64,000 bases of DNA from Lichenostomus cassidix (lineage: Eukaryota > Chordata > Aves > Passeriformes > Meliphagidae): positions 24,422,558-24,486,557 of the forward strand of contig CM039211.1 of assembly GCA_008360975.2 (NCBI GenBank), given 5' to 3'. The notes below the pieces were generated by a model that searched no databases, was not told the DNA's origin, and was given only the letters and a program-made list of their open reading frames with translations. The position numbers and the translations under genes were made by a program. This document shows positions 12,835-24,210 of this stretch, in pieces. Position 1 is the first letter of the stretch. Each line of letters begins with the position of its first letter.

Positions 12835-15800
12835 GTGCTTGTGCAACAGCTATCCAGATAGGGAAATGATCTGTGAAAATATTTCTCAGGCATTTGATTA
12901 GCAATCACTGGTGTTTCAAATAAGTGCTGGTACATTGGTGTCAGAGAGGTATTTATATTTCCAGGGTCTCCAGTCATCCTAGTTTCTTTTAATTGTGTAG
13001 TGCTAAGCTAACATTTTTTCTTTTAAAGGAAAGGGATCATTTGGGGTCAGTTCCATCTTAGGTAAGCTTTGTCAGGAGTAAAGTTTTTCCAGCAGGTGTA
13101 AATAGGACAGTCCTATGTCCTGGTGTGGAATATGACTTCATGAAAGATGAAAAGGGAGATGCTGTTGACCCACTGCTGTCCCTGGGTATCAACATCTCAC
13201 CACCTTGAGACCTCCTGCCAACTCCTTGTGGGTTCAGTGCCTGCTTTTTAGGTGCTGACTGAAATCTGGTACAGGGTGAATAATAGCTAAATCATTATAA
13301 TAATTTCAAACTGTCCCTACTGGTATGCTGTGTGGATGTTGCACTGCACAGATGAAAAAGAGGACCAGTTCATAATTACTAGTCTTCTGCTTGTGATCAA
13401 AACTAGTTACAAGTTCGTTGTCCCCCAGGGCACAAAGCTAGCTCATTAACACTTTGCACTAGGCAGACCTTGCACTGATCTTGATGCTAGTGATTTCCCA
13501 TTCAGAACCTGTCATTCCAAGCAAGAAGCAGGTTGGTGTCCTTGGAGTGGGAGCTAGAGAAAATGTCACTGTGATTTGAGAAACAGTGATCAAAACTAGC
13601 TGACTGAAATCAGTAGGACTCAGTCCCAGGCCTTTATACTAAACCAAAATAAGTAACGAACATCATGTTCAAAGAAATTATTTTTGTATAAGACTTGACT
13701 TTTAAGTCTGTGTGCAAAAATTTTTTTGATCTGAGTTCAGTGATTTTCCTCACTTATCGAAAAGGAGTTAGCAACACAGGTAGTAAATGAAACTCAAATA
13801 TAAAATAAAACAGTACTAGATATCTGTTTCTTTATGGTTTTACTAGCTCAAAAAGAACCATGTTGAGAAATTAATAGTGCTCTTAGAGTGCTTGATTTAG
13901 TAGATTATTGTGGCAAAGAGAAGCAGGGAGAGAGAGGCAATAGACTCAGGGCCATATTTTGCCCTTGGCATTGAACTCCTGTGACTGACAACAGCTTGGG
14001 CTGTCGCTTTTTGGTGCACATGATAGATGCACTTAAAGGTGATTTTTGCTTTCTTTGTTAATGGTAATTTTCAGGACACATTTACAAATTCATATGGAGA
14101 CTAAGGAGGTGACAGAAGAGTTTCTATCCTGTACCCTGTGGTGCTGAAGAACTAAAATTCTGTCTGCATTTCAGGCATGTTCAAAAATATGTACTATATG
14201 TAACTCTCTGTAACAGTTTGAAGATCCTTAAAGGAATTCCAGATGAAATGCCTGTACTAAGATGTCGCTGAGTAGCAGCATCTGCATTGTTGTTAATTGC
14301 TGATGAATCAAGCTATGCATTTCCAGGTGTTCAAGAATAGAACTGACCACAAGGTTTATATATGGTAGAGTTTGTAACATGACAGGTATCAAAGAATTTC
14401 AGTATTTTTGGACTGAGCCAGTGTTTGGTCAAAGGACATTTCTGTAATGTTATATTTCTACTACTAAATATGGTGGTAAGGACAGGGAGACAAGTAGGAA
14501 AAGGCTATAGCTAGACTTTTCTTTATTTCTTTATCTTTTATAGGTGTGAACCTGTACATTGTAGTGTCACTTCTTCATTTCAATCAACTCTTGCCATGTT
14601 TCCCTAGCTAAACATGGCTTTCTCAGTTGTGTAACTCCTACTGGATTTGCTCTGATTTATTAACTTTCTATTTTCTCTAGGACTTTAAATTGGCAGGGGA
14701 TATACAAATCACAAAAAACATTTACTCAAGAACAAATTTTGAGCTCACTGGAATAAAAATGTGTATATATGAAAATAAAGCCATTGGGTAACACTCAGAA
14801 AAGAAGGATGCACAAAATTTCACAGTGAAGCTGGTCTGTGGTGAGTGGAAGTGCTTGTTTTAATAGCAAAATTATGGCAAGAGCAGCACTGTGCAACCTG
14901 TACTCTAGACAAAACAGCACAATATTGCAATGCCAGTAATTTAGCAGGGAAAAGAGTAACTTTTTCCAAATATGCTACTTCCTTATTCAAATTGCCTTCC
15001 ATTTTGCAGGTGATAACTCCTTCCCTCTGCTTGGCCAGCTGTGGTTCTCATCCAAACACAATACTCTGGGAGATAATTTGTTGCAATAAATCCTGTTTAT
15101 AAATAATAAACCAAAGATTTGTCTAAAAGAATACCAGGACAGCTTGTCAAAAGAGGTGAAGGTTGTTTACGAAGAGAACAAGATGTTAATGCATAATGTA
15201 GGAGCAGTAGGAAAGGAAATGTTGTGTCTAAAAGTTAATGTACAATGTAAAAAAACTCGCAGGACATGTTTCAGGAGAAAAGTCAGAAACATCTGAAATG
15301 TGAGAAACTATATCAAATAAATAATATTGATCACTAGGTCATGAAATTGTGAGAAATATATATTTTTTAATTCTAGAATAGGAAATTATGTGTCTTGGAG
15401 AAAATTTTCTTATCTATTCAGCAATAGAAGGTGCAAAAAGGTTTGCTCCCAGCTTGTATTTGTTGGAGGATGGCATTAAGAAGATTACTTTTATTCTTTT
15501 CCAAATGTGTGAGGTTCCTGTATCAGTACAAAGATATATAAAGCTATAAAAAGTAGTCTACAGACAGTGTGACACTCCTCTTTTGAGATCCAATGGATAT
15601 TCATGTTTTTGTTGACTTAAATTTATGTAATGATTTAGTATGATGTAAAGAGATTTACCCAAGCTTACACCTAAGGGTGAATAATCAGGTCCAAATAACA
15701 TTACTGACTCCAAATGAATTATTTTTAGTTTCTATTTTCATAACTACTCTGGTGATTAAACCTAGTAAAACACAAGTGCAGGGAACAATCCATGGCAACT

Positions 15801-15873
15801 TGATGCCCAGTTTTTAGCTCTCCAGCATGCAGCAACCCAATTAGATTTTCTTTATGTTCTTATGATGTATAAT
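12835..15873. other. Unique sequence, no gene recognised
   Basis: AT-rich DNA with no repeat family, RNA gene or domain-bearing frame that I can identify. Confidence 0.55.
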
Positions 15874-16016
15874 AGCATTAGTGCTCTCTAAGTCAGGCAT
15901 TTCCTGGCAGCTAATGGTGGGTTGGGTTAAGAGCCCCTGGGTTTATCTTAGACCTTTTACTCTTCCAGCCAGTCATTAGCTGCCAGGAAATGTTTGACTC
16001 AGGGGTCATTATTGCT
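15874..16016 (+). other. Long imperfect hairpin, possible RNA hairpin or palindromic DNA element
   Basis: The core arms are 15,891-15,917 and 15,973-15,999. Of 27 facing positions, 24 are Watson-Crick pairs. The other three (left G facing right T each time) would be G-U pairs in a plus-strand RNA, so the core can pair completely. The stem continues inward to about 15,926/15,964 with one mismatch. It continues outward through several short helices to 15,874-15,877/16,013-16,016. A small inner stem (15,928-15,932 with 15,946-15,950) closes the loop. On the minus strand the G-U positions become A-C mismatches, so the fold favours plus-strand transcription. Candidates are a precursor-microRNA-like hairpin, an old palindromic (MITE-like) DNA repeat, or a conserved structured element. 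I do not recognise it as a known microRNA or repeat. No clear target-site duplication flanks it. Confidence 0.75.
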
Positions 16017-16767
16017 TAAATATTGCCTCTAAAAGCTTCTCATTAGTATCAATTCATTTTGCTTTTGTGCTGTATTAGCAGGCATAAGTAGTAATACTAT
16101 TAACTATAATAACAAATCAGGCAAATAATGGAAGCTCTTCAGGGCAGGGACAGGGCCAAGACAAATTATTTTCTTCATATTTCTAGTTTAGGTTTGGGTA
16201 TTGACACTGAAATAAATCCAAACAAGAAGAGTAAGTATCAAGTGACTACTAGAAGAGAAGAGGTGAAAGGAGAAAAAGAAAAAAAAAAGAGGGAGAAGAA
16301 ATTTCATGGCAAGAGAGACAGAATCAGAAGGAAAGAACAGCATAATGCCAAAGTCTTCAGTGAGGAATTTTGCATTTCTGCCAATGAGAGAAGGCACAAG
16401 AACATATTGCAGCATGCCAAGTAATTGTACATATTTCATCACCAGCATCCTCTTTTAGTATTTTCAGTTTTATATATGCAAACAATGACGTGTGGCTTAG
16501 CTCACAGTACAAATATTAAACAGGGCACTTACTTTGATCTAGTCACAAGTTTCCTGCAAGAGAAGACCACATCCGAAATCCCCAGAAGCAAACAAAAACG
16601 GAATGCTGCATCAGTGTAAACCAAAATTTTATTCCTTTTTCACTTGGTGATATTGCAGCTCAGTTTCTCATCAGCCTGAATCCATTATTATGCATATGCT
16701 TTTATGCTCCCTCCACCAGTTATCTTGCATTATGGCTTTTATACTCAGTAGCTCAGCTTTTCAAACT
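16017..16767. other. Unique sequence with purine-rich tract
   Basis: A plus-strand polypurine tract lies at about 16,248-16,305 and produces a lysine/arginine/glutamate-rich frame that is probably not a gene. Nothing else is recognised. Confidence 0.55.
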
Positions 16768-17155
16768 ATCCTATCATTTGTTGCCTGGGAGAGAAGCTGA
16801 CCCCAATCTGGCTACAGCCTGCTTTCAGGGAGCTGCAGAGAATGATAAGGTCTCCCCTGAGACTTCTTTTCTCCACAATAAACATCCTCAGCTCCCTCAG
16901 CTGCTCCTCATCAGACTTGTGCTCCAGACCCTTCCCCAGCTCCTTGCCCTTCTCTGGACACACTCCAGCATCCTAATCACTTTCTTATCCTGAGGGACTC
17001 AGTTCTGGACACAGCACTCAAGATGTGACCTCACCAGGGCCCAGTACAGGGGACAATCACTGTCCTGGTCCTGCTGGCCACGCTGTTGCTGATACAAACC
17101 AGGATGCTCTTGGCCATCTTGGCCACCTCAGCACACTGCTGGATCATGTTGAAAA
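16768..17155 (-). mobile_element. CR1 LINE fragment, internal to the 3' half of ORF2
   Basis: Read on the minus strand this matches the end of CR1 ORF2. The frame at 16,766-16,963 gives GKGLEHKSDEEQLRELRMF, close to the CR1 string LVKGLEHKSYEERLRELGLF known from chicken copies. Upstream of it the HMIQQCAEVAK-like segment and the 'GILVCISNSVASRTRTVI'-type region are visible but broken. The usual 3' untranslated end and terminal tail are missing, so the copy is truncated at both ends. It is a dead fossil, with frameshifts and substitutions. Confidence 0.93.
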
Positions 17156-20100
17156 ATACCAAACCTTGCATGCTTCTGACTGCCTTTCTGTGCAACAGAC
17201 AAAGAAAAGCACTGCAAGCTGAAGACTCTGTAGTACAGAGTGCACCTCTCCTATGCAGCCACTAGGCTACTTTTGAATTTCTAGCCCATTTTTTGCACTG
17301 TCTTCACAACATTTTTTCACTTCAACATTTACTCATATAAATTGTCCATTAATGAGTCAGTGTTCAGCAGTGAGACCTCACACTGAGCTGGATTTTAGTG
17401 AAGCATTTATGAGCACTCAAGCTCATCAATATTTCAGTAAACTTTGGGCAAATACATTTCTAAATTATTCTGGAAGCAGACTGAAAATTGTGCTTAAATT
17501 AAGCTTATATAAGTTAAAAGCACATTTTGGCATCTTGGATATCAAGTCTAATATATTCTGTTACTATGTCTGAAAAAAATAAATGAGAGAATTTCTTTAA
17601 ACATCAGTATACCTATTCTGGAGACAATAAAAGATATACTACCTTCAATACTATTTATTTGATTATGTAACATTATCGGTACAAGCCTCACTCAGAACTG
17701 ACAAGATCTGTTATCCTAACCCTGTACATTATTCTGCAAAAATAATTGGATGCCATAATTACTTAAATTTAAATTTGATGCCTACAGGTATGACCTTAGC
17801 TGAGTCTCAACCTGAGGTGAAAGTTGCGCTAGAAAAATATTTGAAAAAAGTAATATAATAAGACGATCACTACTTCCAAACTGATGCATTTTAGAACTAA
17901 TTTCAAGTTAAATTAATTAATCTAATTCAATATTATCTGGAAAATTATTCAATGTTGTGAAGAAAGATACACTCTGGGTAAGGAAATAGTGCTGTGCATA
18001 AATGAAAATTCCATTCTATAGAGCAGAAATAAAACTGGGGTTCCAGCCAACACCTGCAGAAGGAATGATTCCCTGAGATCTGGATTTGAAGCAGATACAT
18101 TTATTCCTAACTGTATTTAGCCCTTCAGAAGTAGATGTATGAAACTCGAAGTTTGAGTTTCCCCATCTCAAAGGCAGCAAAAAAACACCCACCTGAATTA
18201 GTCTGCACTGACACATCACTGAGACTCCTTCAAGAGTTTACTGAATCAGTTTTCTAATTAAAGAAAGGAAAATCTTAGTAATTTTTAACTTACCACAATG
18301 TTCAGAGTTCCAAACAATAGTCTTGAACCCATAAATGCACTTACCTATCTCAAACTGACGCTGCAAGGCCACTAAGGTTGTGAAGTCTAGCGTTCAGAAA
18401 ATGAGGAATTACCAGAATAAAGTTGTCCCTGATTTTTGCATTCACCCTCCCTATGCATATGCATTTCCTTGCAATCCTTTCTTATATAACAGCACACAAA
18501 CTGCTCCACAGGGCACCTGACTCAGTCAGGGAATAGTAATCATTTGATATTCCCTTTTATCTTCACTGGAAAGGCCCCAGGCCTCACTTAATGCATACAA
18601 TGGGAAACCTTCACTGAATTAGAAGTTAATTATGCCCTCACTAATATTTCTATAGTGATTTCTTCATGGTCTCAAAGACTGTGGTATTTTTTGAAAAATG
18701 TGTTTAATGCCTTTTCAGACTGGGTGCAACCTCCATAAAATTGTCAAAATTGTCTTTGTCCCGAGGCTCTGCAACAGCTGGAAGCCTTTGTGTGGTGCTC
18801 AACTCTGGTAGGATTTACCAAGAGCATCCATCCTTCCCTTGCTGCATTGGAGGAAGATTCAGTCTCCTATAGTACAGCCACAATGCACCATCTGGCAGAG
18901 ATCAAGGCTGCTCTTTATATTTCCTTTGTGTTTGCACCATACTCAGCTGGTACCACTATGTCATTGTTTGGGTTTGGCCATGGTGATGAGTAAGAATCTG
19001 GGGATGCAAAAGGGCTCAGGTGCAAGAGGACCTTTTAATTTGGCAGAAGTAACCAACAGGCTCAGCAGTGACTCTGTCTGGCTCTGCTCTCCTGAGATCA
19101 AGGGCTAGCACTCACTGTGGGATGTGTGTCCATCAGGTCCTCAAGGGCTGCAGAGGTACATCAAGAGAGATCAGTCCAAGGCATGAGAATCCTGGCTGGG
19201 AAAGCCATCAGCACAGTGAAGATCATGGATGAGTGATAGGGAATTATATCATATAGCTTAACATGGTAGCCCACATTCTTGAAGATGCATTAATAATTAT
19301 AATATTTTTTTTGTAATCTGCAGAATGCAATCTGCTTTAGGATTATTTCTGCATGCTTCTAGAGCACAATGCAGAGATCTGACAACATTTCAGCCATTTT
19401 ACTTGTATATTTTAGCTTCATTCATTCCTGTTTTGGAATTTGTCACTATCCATTAGCTATGTTTTTCTGATCATTCAAATATGACCATTTTTGCTGCTTG
19501 TGTCTTGCTATCCTGGTCTGAAAAGAAATGAATATAATCAAACCAGTGTGTTTATGCCTCAGTAGTCCAAGGCTCTTGATGCCAGCCCTCTAAATTGTAA
19601 GGTGGTTGTTGTGCAGCTTAAATTGAGGACAGAAACTTCAATGCCAGCATTCTGACTGCTGCATTTGAGGTCTGCAATGCTGTGCAGCTCTGAGAAGTAT
19701 GTGTCTATGTGTCCTGCAATACCGAGTTAGGACAGCTTGCCAGGATTTTTGCCTGGAATTTGGACCAGTTCCTTGGCTTGTCTGGCAACTCATATTTGTA
19801 ATTTTGCTCTTCAGACATTCTGAGTAGGCAGGCGGTTGTTACAGTGAAATTGCAACTGATCCTTCCACAACAAAAGAGGTAGAAGCAATCCTATACAAGT
19901 CTTCTAATTATCCTGTATTTTGCTGTAGTTGGTCATAAAACTCCATTTTTCTTGTCATGTTATCACACAATGTCACACACAATTAACTGAAGTTAACTGA
20001 AAGAGGTAGAAAGGCCAATCTTGTGGTGCAGAGTAATTGATATCATGTGCATTAGGCAATGAAATGTCTCAGTGCTGCTTTTCCTTTTACAGATTCAATG

Positions 20101-21253
20101 TGACAGAGCTTGTGCAATGTGAAACTGCTGTAGCCTTCTCTCATCTTGAGATGAATCCTGAAGCATACTGTTTCATTACCTGTTTTTTCTTAAATATAAG
20201 ACAGGGCAGAACACCATAGTTGCAGATTTGTGTGATCAGTTCTGCGTACACAGGTAATAAAAGGCATTACTTATTCGAAGTAGTGCATGGGGAAGACACA
20301 CAAATCTGGGAGGGCTGAAGGAAAAAAAGGGGGGAAATCACTGACTATTTTTTTTGTCATGAACTGACTTCATATAATGTGCTTATTTTCTACTCAAATG
20401 TTATGATCTGCTAATTTGCTGTAAACAATGAGATGAAAATGGGTCTTGAAGAAAATAGTGTATTTTATCAATAGGAAAATGAGAAAACATACAGATGAAT
20501 GCACAGGAGAACCCATATGCACATAAGTGAGAGCAACTGAGGAATGTACCTGTTTATTTCAGGATATGAATATGATGGATATTGTCTAAAAACAATACAT
20601 GCAGTTATAATGCTTCTGCCTGAAAGACAGAAATTAGAGCCTGAAAGGGATTTCCATGATTTTGGCACAATATTGAAAAACTAGCTCCCAAGAATTTTAA
20701 AATCAAGGAGCTAGTAATGAACTCAGAAAATTCTTGCATTTAGTGCAGATAAAATGAATGTAATTTGAAGCTCTTAAGATACAGAGAGTTAATGCTAGAT
20801 GTTTTCTATGCAATCTTAAATTTATATGGGATCAGAAAAGTCAAAAATCAATTAATATAAAATTCTGTGGGCATTCAGGGCATGATTTAGTTATATCCCA
20901 TGTATCCAATGTATACAAGGTTTTGATTTTCCACAACCAAGTGGAGCTTCTCACTTGCTGCGAAGTTGGTCTGCTGACCAGGAGGGAGTTACTGCATCCT
21001 GAAATGGTTGCTTGTTCTTGGCCATGAGGAGCTCTGACCAACACATTGGTCACAGTATTTTCTTTGCAGTTGTGACCCTGAGGCAGCAGTTCCAATGACA
21101 GAACTGTAAGAATGCTTCTTTCTGCACACTGGTTAGGTTTGTCTGTGCATTTGACAGGGAAAATGAGACATGGACAAGAGCTGTAAGGACATGAGCACAG
21201 GTAGTGCATAACATTTTCATCCACACCACTGTTTGGTTCTCACTCAGGTTGGG
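17156..21253. other. Unique sequence, no gene recognised
   Basis: Mostly AT-rich. A GC-richer part at 18,700-19,240 has short overlapping frames without a recognisable domain. A short tandem (TTAACTGAAG followed by a second near-copy) lies at about 19,983-20,002. No RNA gene or repeat family is supported. Confidence 0.55.
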
Positions 21254-21287
21254 ATCCTGATCCACAACTCAGGTTGTGGATCACGAT
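21254..21287. repeat. Short perfect inverted repeat (hairpin)
   Basis: GATCCACAAC (21,259-21,268) and GTTGTGGATC (21,273-21,282) are exact complements separated by TCAG. One more pair extends the stem, and after one mismatch three more follow. It lies about 140 bp upstream of the first recognisable CR1 sequence. It could mark the edge of an unrecognised repeat or be a chance cruciform. Confidence 0.8.
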
Positions 21288-21427
21288 TGGATCCAATAGA
21301 GCAGTGCTCCTTCAGGGCCTGCCCAGAGGAGCTGGCCCCACCACAGCTGAGGAGGACACACAGCCCATTCTCAGCCACATTTCTGCACAAAACAAAACCT
21401 AGAGCAGCCACATCCTTCCTGGTTTTA

Positions 21428-22559
21428 TGATTTCCAATAGCGCCTTTGACACTGTCCCCCATGGCGTGCCCCTGGACAAGCCTCAGTCCATGTCTTGGAT
21501 GGGTGCTGTCTTCACTGGGTAAAGAACTGGCTGGACAGCCAGGCCCAGAGAGTGGTGAGGAATGGAGCTGCCTCCATTTGGTTGCCAGTCACTATTGGGG
21601 TTCCCCTGGGCTCAGTCTTGTGTCCAACTCTGTTTAACATCTTTATTGAGGAGCTGGATGAGGCATTCGAGTGCACCATCAATGAATTTGTGGAGCTGGG
21701 TGGGAAGTGTTGCTCTGGAGGGCAGGAAGGCTCTGCAGAGGGATATGGCCAGGCTGGATTGGTGGGCTGAGGCCAATTGTGTGAGGTTCAACAGCATGAA
21801 GTGCCAGGCCCTGAAATTCCATCACAACAACTTTGTGCAGAGCTGCAGGCTGGGACAGACTGGCTGGAAAGCTGCCCCATGGAAAAGGCCTTGGGGATGC
21901 TGGCCAACAGCAGCTGAACATGAACCAAGAGTGTGCCCAGATGGCCAAGAAGGACAATGGAATCCTGGTTTGTATCAGCAATGGTGAATCCAGTAAGACC
22001 AGGGCAGTGACCACCCCCTGAACTCGGCACTGCTGAGGCCACACCTCGAGTGCTGTCTGCAGTTCCAGGCTCCTCACTGCAGGAAAAACATCGAGGTGTT
22101 GGAGCAAGTCCAGAGAAGAGCAATGCAGCTGGTGAAGGGTCTCGGGGTTAAGTGCTATGAGAGGCACCTGAGGGGGCTGGGGTTGTTTAGTCTGGAGAAA
22201 AAGAGGCTCAGGGGAGACTTTATTGCTCTCTACAACTCCCTGAGAGGAGGCTGTGGCCAGGTGGGGGTCAGCTTCTCTCACAGGCATATGACGTGGCGGC
22301 AAGAGGAAATGGCCTGAAACAGCACCAAGGGAGGGTCAGGTTGGACACCAGGAAAAATTTCTTCATGGAAAGGGTTATTCAGCGTTGGAATTGACTGCCC
22401 AGGGAAGTGGTGGAGTCACCATCCCTGGAGGTGCTCAAGAAATGGCTGGACATGGCACTTGGTTCCATGGCCTGGTTCACAAGATGGTGATTGATCAAAG
22501 GTTGAACTTGGTGATACTAGAATTCTTTTCCAGCCTAAACAATTCCATGATTCTGTGAT
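21428..22559 (+). mobile_element. CR1 LINE, 5'-truncated, intact 3' end
   Basis: CR1 is a non-LTR retrotransposon of amniotes that copies itself by target-primed reverse transcription. The sequence starts in the reverse-transcriptase domain (an AFDTV-P-H-like segment at about 21,440). It then reads WVKNWLDSQAQRVV and GVPLGSVLCPTLFNIFI near 21,597-21,640, which match the ORF2 family pattern. The F-A-D-D catalytic segment expected near 21,690 is deleted: the frame passes from INEF directly into ELGG. Downstream are RLNM-QECAQMAKK and [12 protein letters not shown] (21,900-22,150), then [22 protein letters not shown]. The copy ends with the 3' untranslated region and the terminal ATGATTCTGTGA. 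Reading-frame breaks and the missing catalytic residues make it inactive. Frames on the opposite strand (for example about 207 codons at 21,679-22,302) are shadows. Confidence 0.96.
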
Positions 22560-22974
22560 CAGGGTCCTCTTGTGTAAATAGTTTACTTGTGATCATTAAT
22601 ATCAATATAAACTGCCTTTAAAAATCACCAGAGAATCAATGTATAATTGTGTGTAAACAGTAACTTTCAAGCTACTTCAAATGTTTGAAGTAACTGCAGA
22701 TGATAAGAAACTGGTAATTTGAATGACTTAAAGCAAATAACTTACAATTTTTAGAAGTTTTTGTTACAAATCCTTGAAGGGTTTGTTTCTAGTCCCTTTA
22801 AAATGAATAGAAATGCTCCTTTTGATCTAAATAATGCCGAGTCACTCTTCGGCTAAGATGATATTTAGAAGAACAAAGGGATTATTTACACATTTTTAAA
22901 AGTTCTGAGCAATCTTTTCCTTACATCTTATATAAGTATGGCATCTGTCAGTCCATATTTGGAGCTACACAATT
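22560..22974. other. Spacer between two tail-to-tail CR1 copies
   Basis: About 415 bp of AT-rich unique sequence lies between the 3' ends of a plus-strand and a minus-strand CR1 copy. No gene or further repeat is seen. Confidence 0.7.
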
Positions 22975-23760
22975 GCCAGTCTTCTGAGGTTGGCAAACAC
23001 CTCCAAAGATCATCCAGTCCAACTGCCATGCCCTCACATCAGTCATTTACACACATGGATAAAGTTCTTTTTCTCCAACATGAACAGTCTCAGCTCTCTA
23101 TCTTCAATTTGTGTAAAACTTACTTCAGTCCCCTGTCTCCTTTGTGGATATTTGCTGAACTCACTCTAGTATGTCCATGTCTCTCTGGTACTGGAGGGAT
23201 CAGAACTGGATTCAGCACTCTAGATTTGTCTCGCCAGAGCTTAAACAGAGAGGAATAATCACCTGCCTCGAACTGCTGACAGTGAGTCTCCTGAGGCAGC
23301 CCAGGATACCCACTGGTCTTCTCTGATACAAGAGTACATTTCTGGTTCATGCCACAGAAAATTAAAAAAGAGCCACAGGTCCTTTTCTGTCTTGCTGTTT
23401 CCCAGCTAGATGGGTCCCAGAGTGTACTGATAGCCAGTCATTCCTTCCCAGGTGCAGAATCTGGCATTTCCAAGAAAATAAACTTCAAGAAGTTCCTATT
23501 GGCCCATTTCTCCAGCCTATCCATGGCCCTCTGGAAGGCAGCCCAGCTGGCTGGTCAATTAGCCCCATCTCTCTGTTTTATGTCATCTGCAGACTTGTTA
23601 AGGCTCTTGTCCACCCTGGCACCCTAGCCACTAGGAAAGTGGTTAAACAGAATTGATCCTAGTGGTCCTATTGACCACTGGGATACACCATTGGTGATGC
23701 TTCTCCAGCTGAAGTTTGTGTCACTGGTCACAATCCTCTGAGCCCAGTTGTTTTATTTCC
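22975..23760 (-). mobile_element. CR1 LINE, 5'-truncated or deleted
   Basis: Read on the plus strand, the copy opens close to the CR1 3' end (a CCAAAGATCATCCAGTCCAA motif at about 22,997). It continues backwards through the 3' untranslated region and the end of ORF2. The blocks around 23,376-23,600 and 23,610-23,755 match the minus-strand form of CR1 that I know from bird copies: the segment for a two-part 'leucine-rich, GVTPEDWR' upstream region is absent, but the 'fixed-price' run TGGCCCATTTCTCCAGCCT and the later CACTGGTCACAATCCTCTG are clear. It is heavily diverged, with many stops, and inactive. Further CR1-like similarity may extend to about 24,210 after a gap. Confidence 0.88.
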
Positions 23761-23979
23761 TTCTCCTCTTTCTGTTTTTAACTCCTGGAGATGGTGGTGC
23801 TCTTTGTTTTCTTCCATTCATTTGGAGCCTCTCTGTTCACTGTATGGTGAACAAAGATGATCAAGAATTGCCTCAAAATGCTCTAGTGGCTGCATCCTGT
23901 GACACATGATGAATTTCTGTCTGTACAGTTTATTTAAATATTTCCTAACCTAATTAAATTGCAGTTGAGGGGAAGTCCT

Positions 23980-24210
23980 AATTTTTTGTCCTCTCTCTTC
24001 CTCTCAGGACCTTGGATCCCACCACCTCCTAGACCACTTGTTCCATGCACTATTTCCCTTCCCAAGATACTGGGGTGGTCAGGTCACTCAACAAGACCGA
24101 TATCTGTCAAAATGAAGCTTCTTCCTGTTGTTTGAAGAAGACATGCGATTTTTCCTGGCCAGGTCACCTGTAGCAGTAGTGTGGTCCCAGTGCAAGGTTC
24201 CTGATGCTCA
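23980..24210 (-). mobile_element. Possible diverged upstream part of the same CR1
   Basis: Short blocks here (for example GGATCCCACCACCTCCTAGA at about 24,013 and GGCCAGGTCACCTGTAGCAG at about 24,158) resemble parts of the more 5' CR1 ORF2 region in minus orientation. They are in the order expected if a large internal segment had been deleted from the copy at 22,975-23,760. The similarity is by eye and weak. Confidence 0.35.

Noticed and set aside
21679..22302. 207-codon minus-strand frame
   Set aside because: It is antisense to the CR1 ORF2 remnant on the plus strand, which explains the sequence fully.
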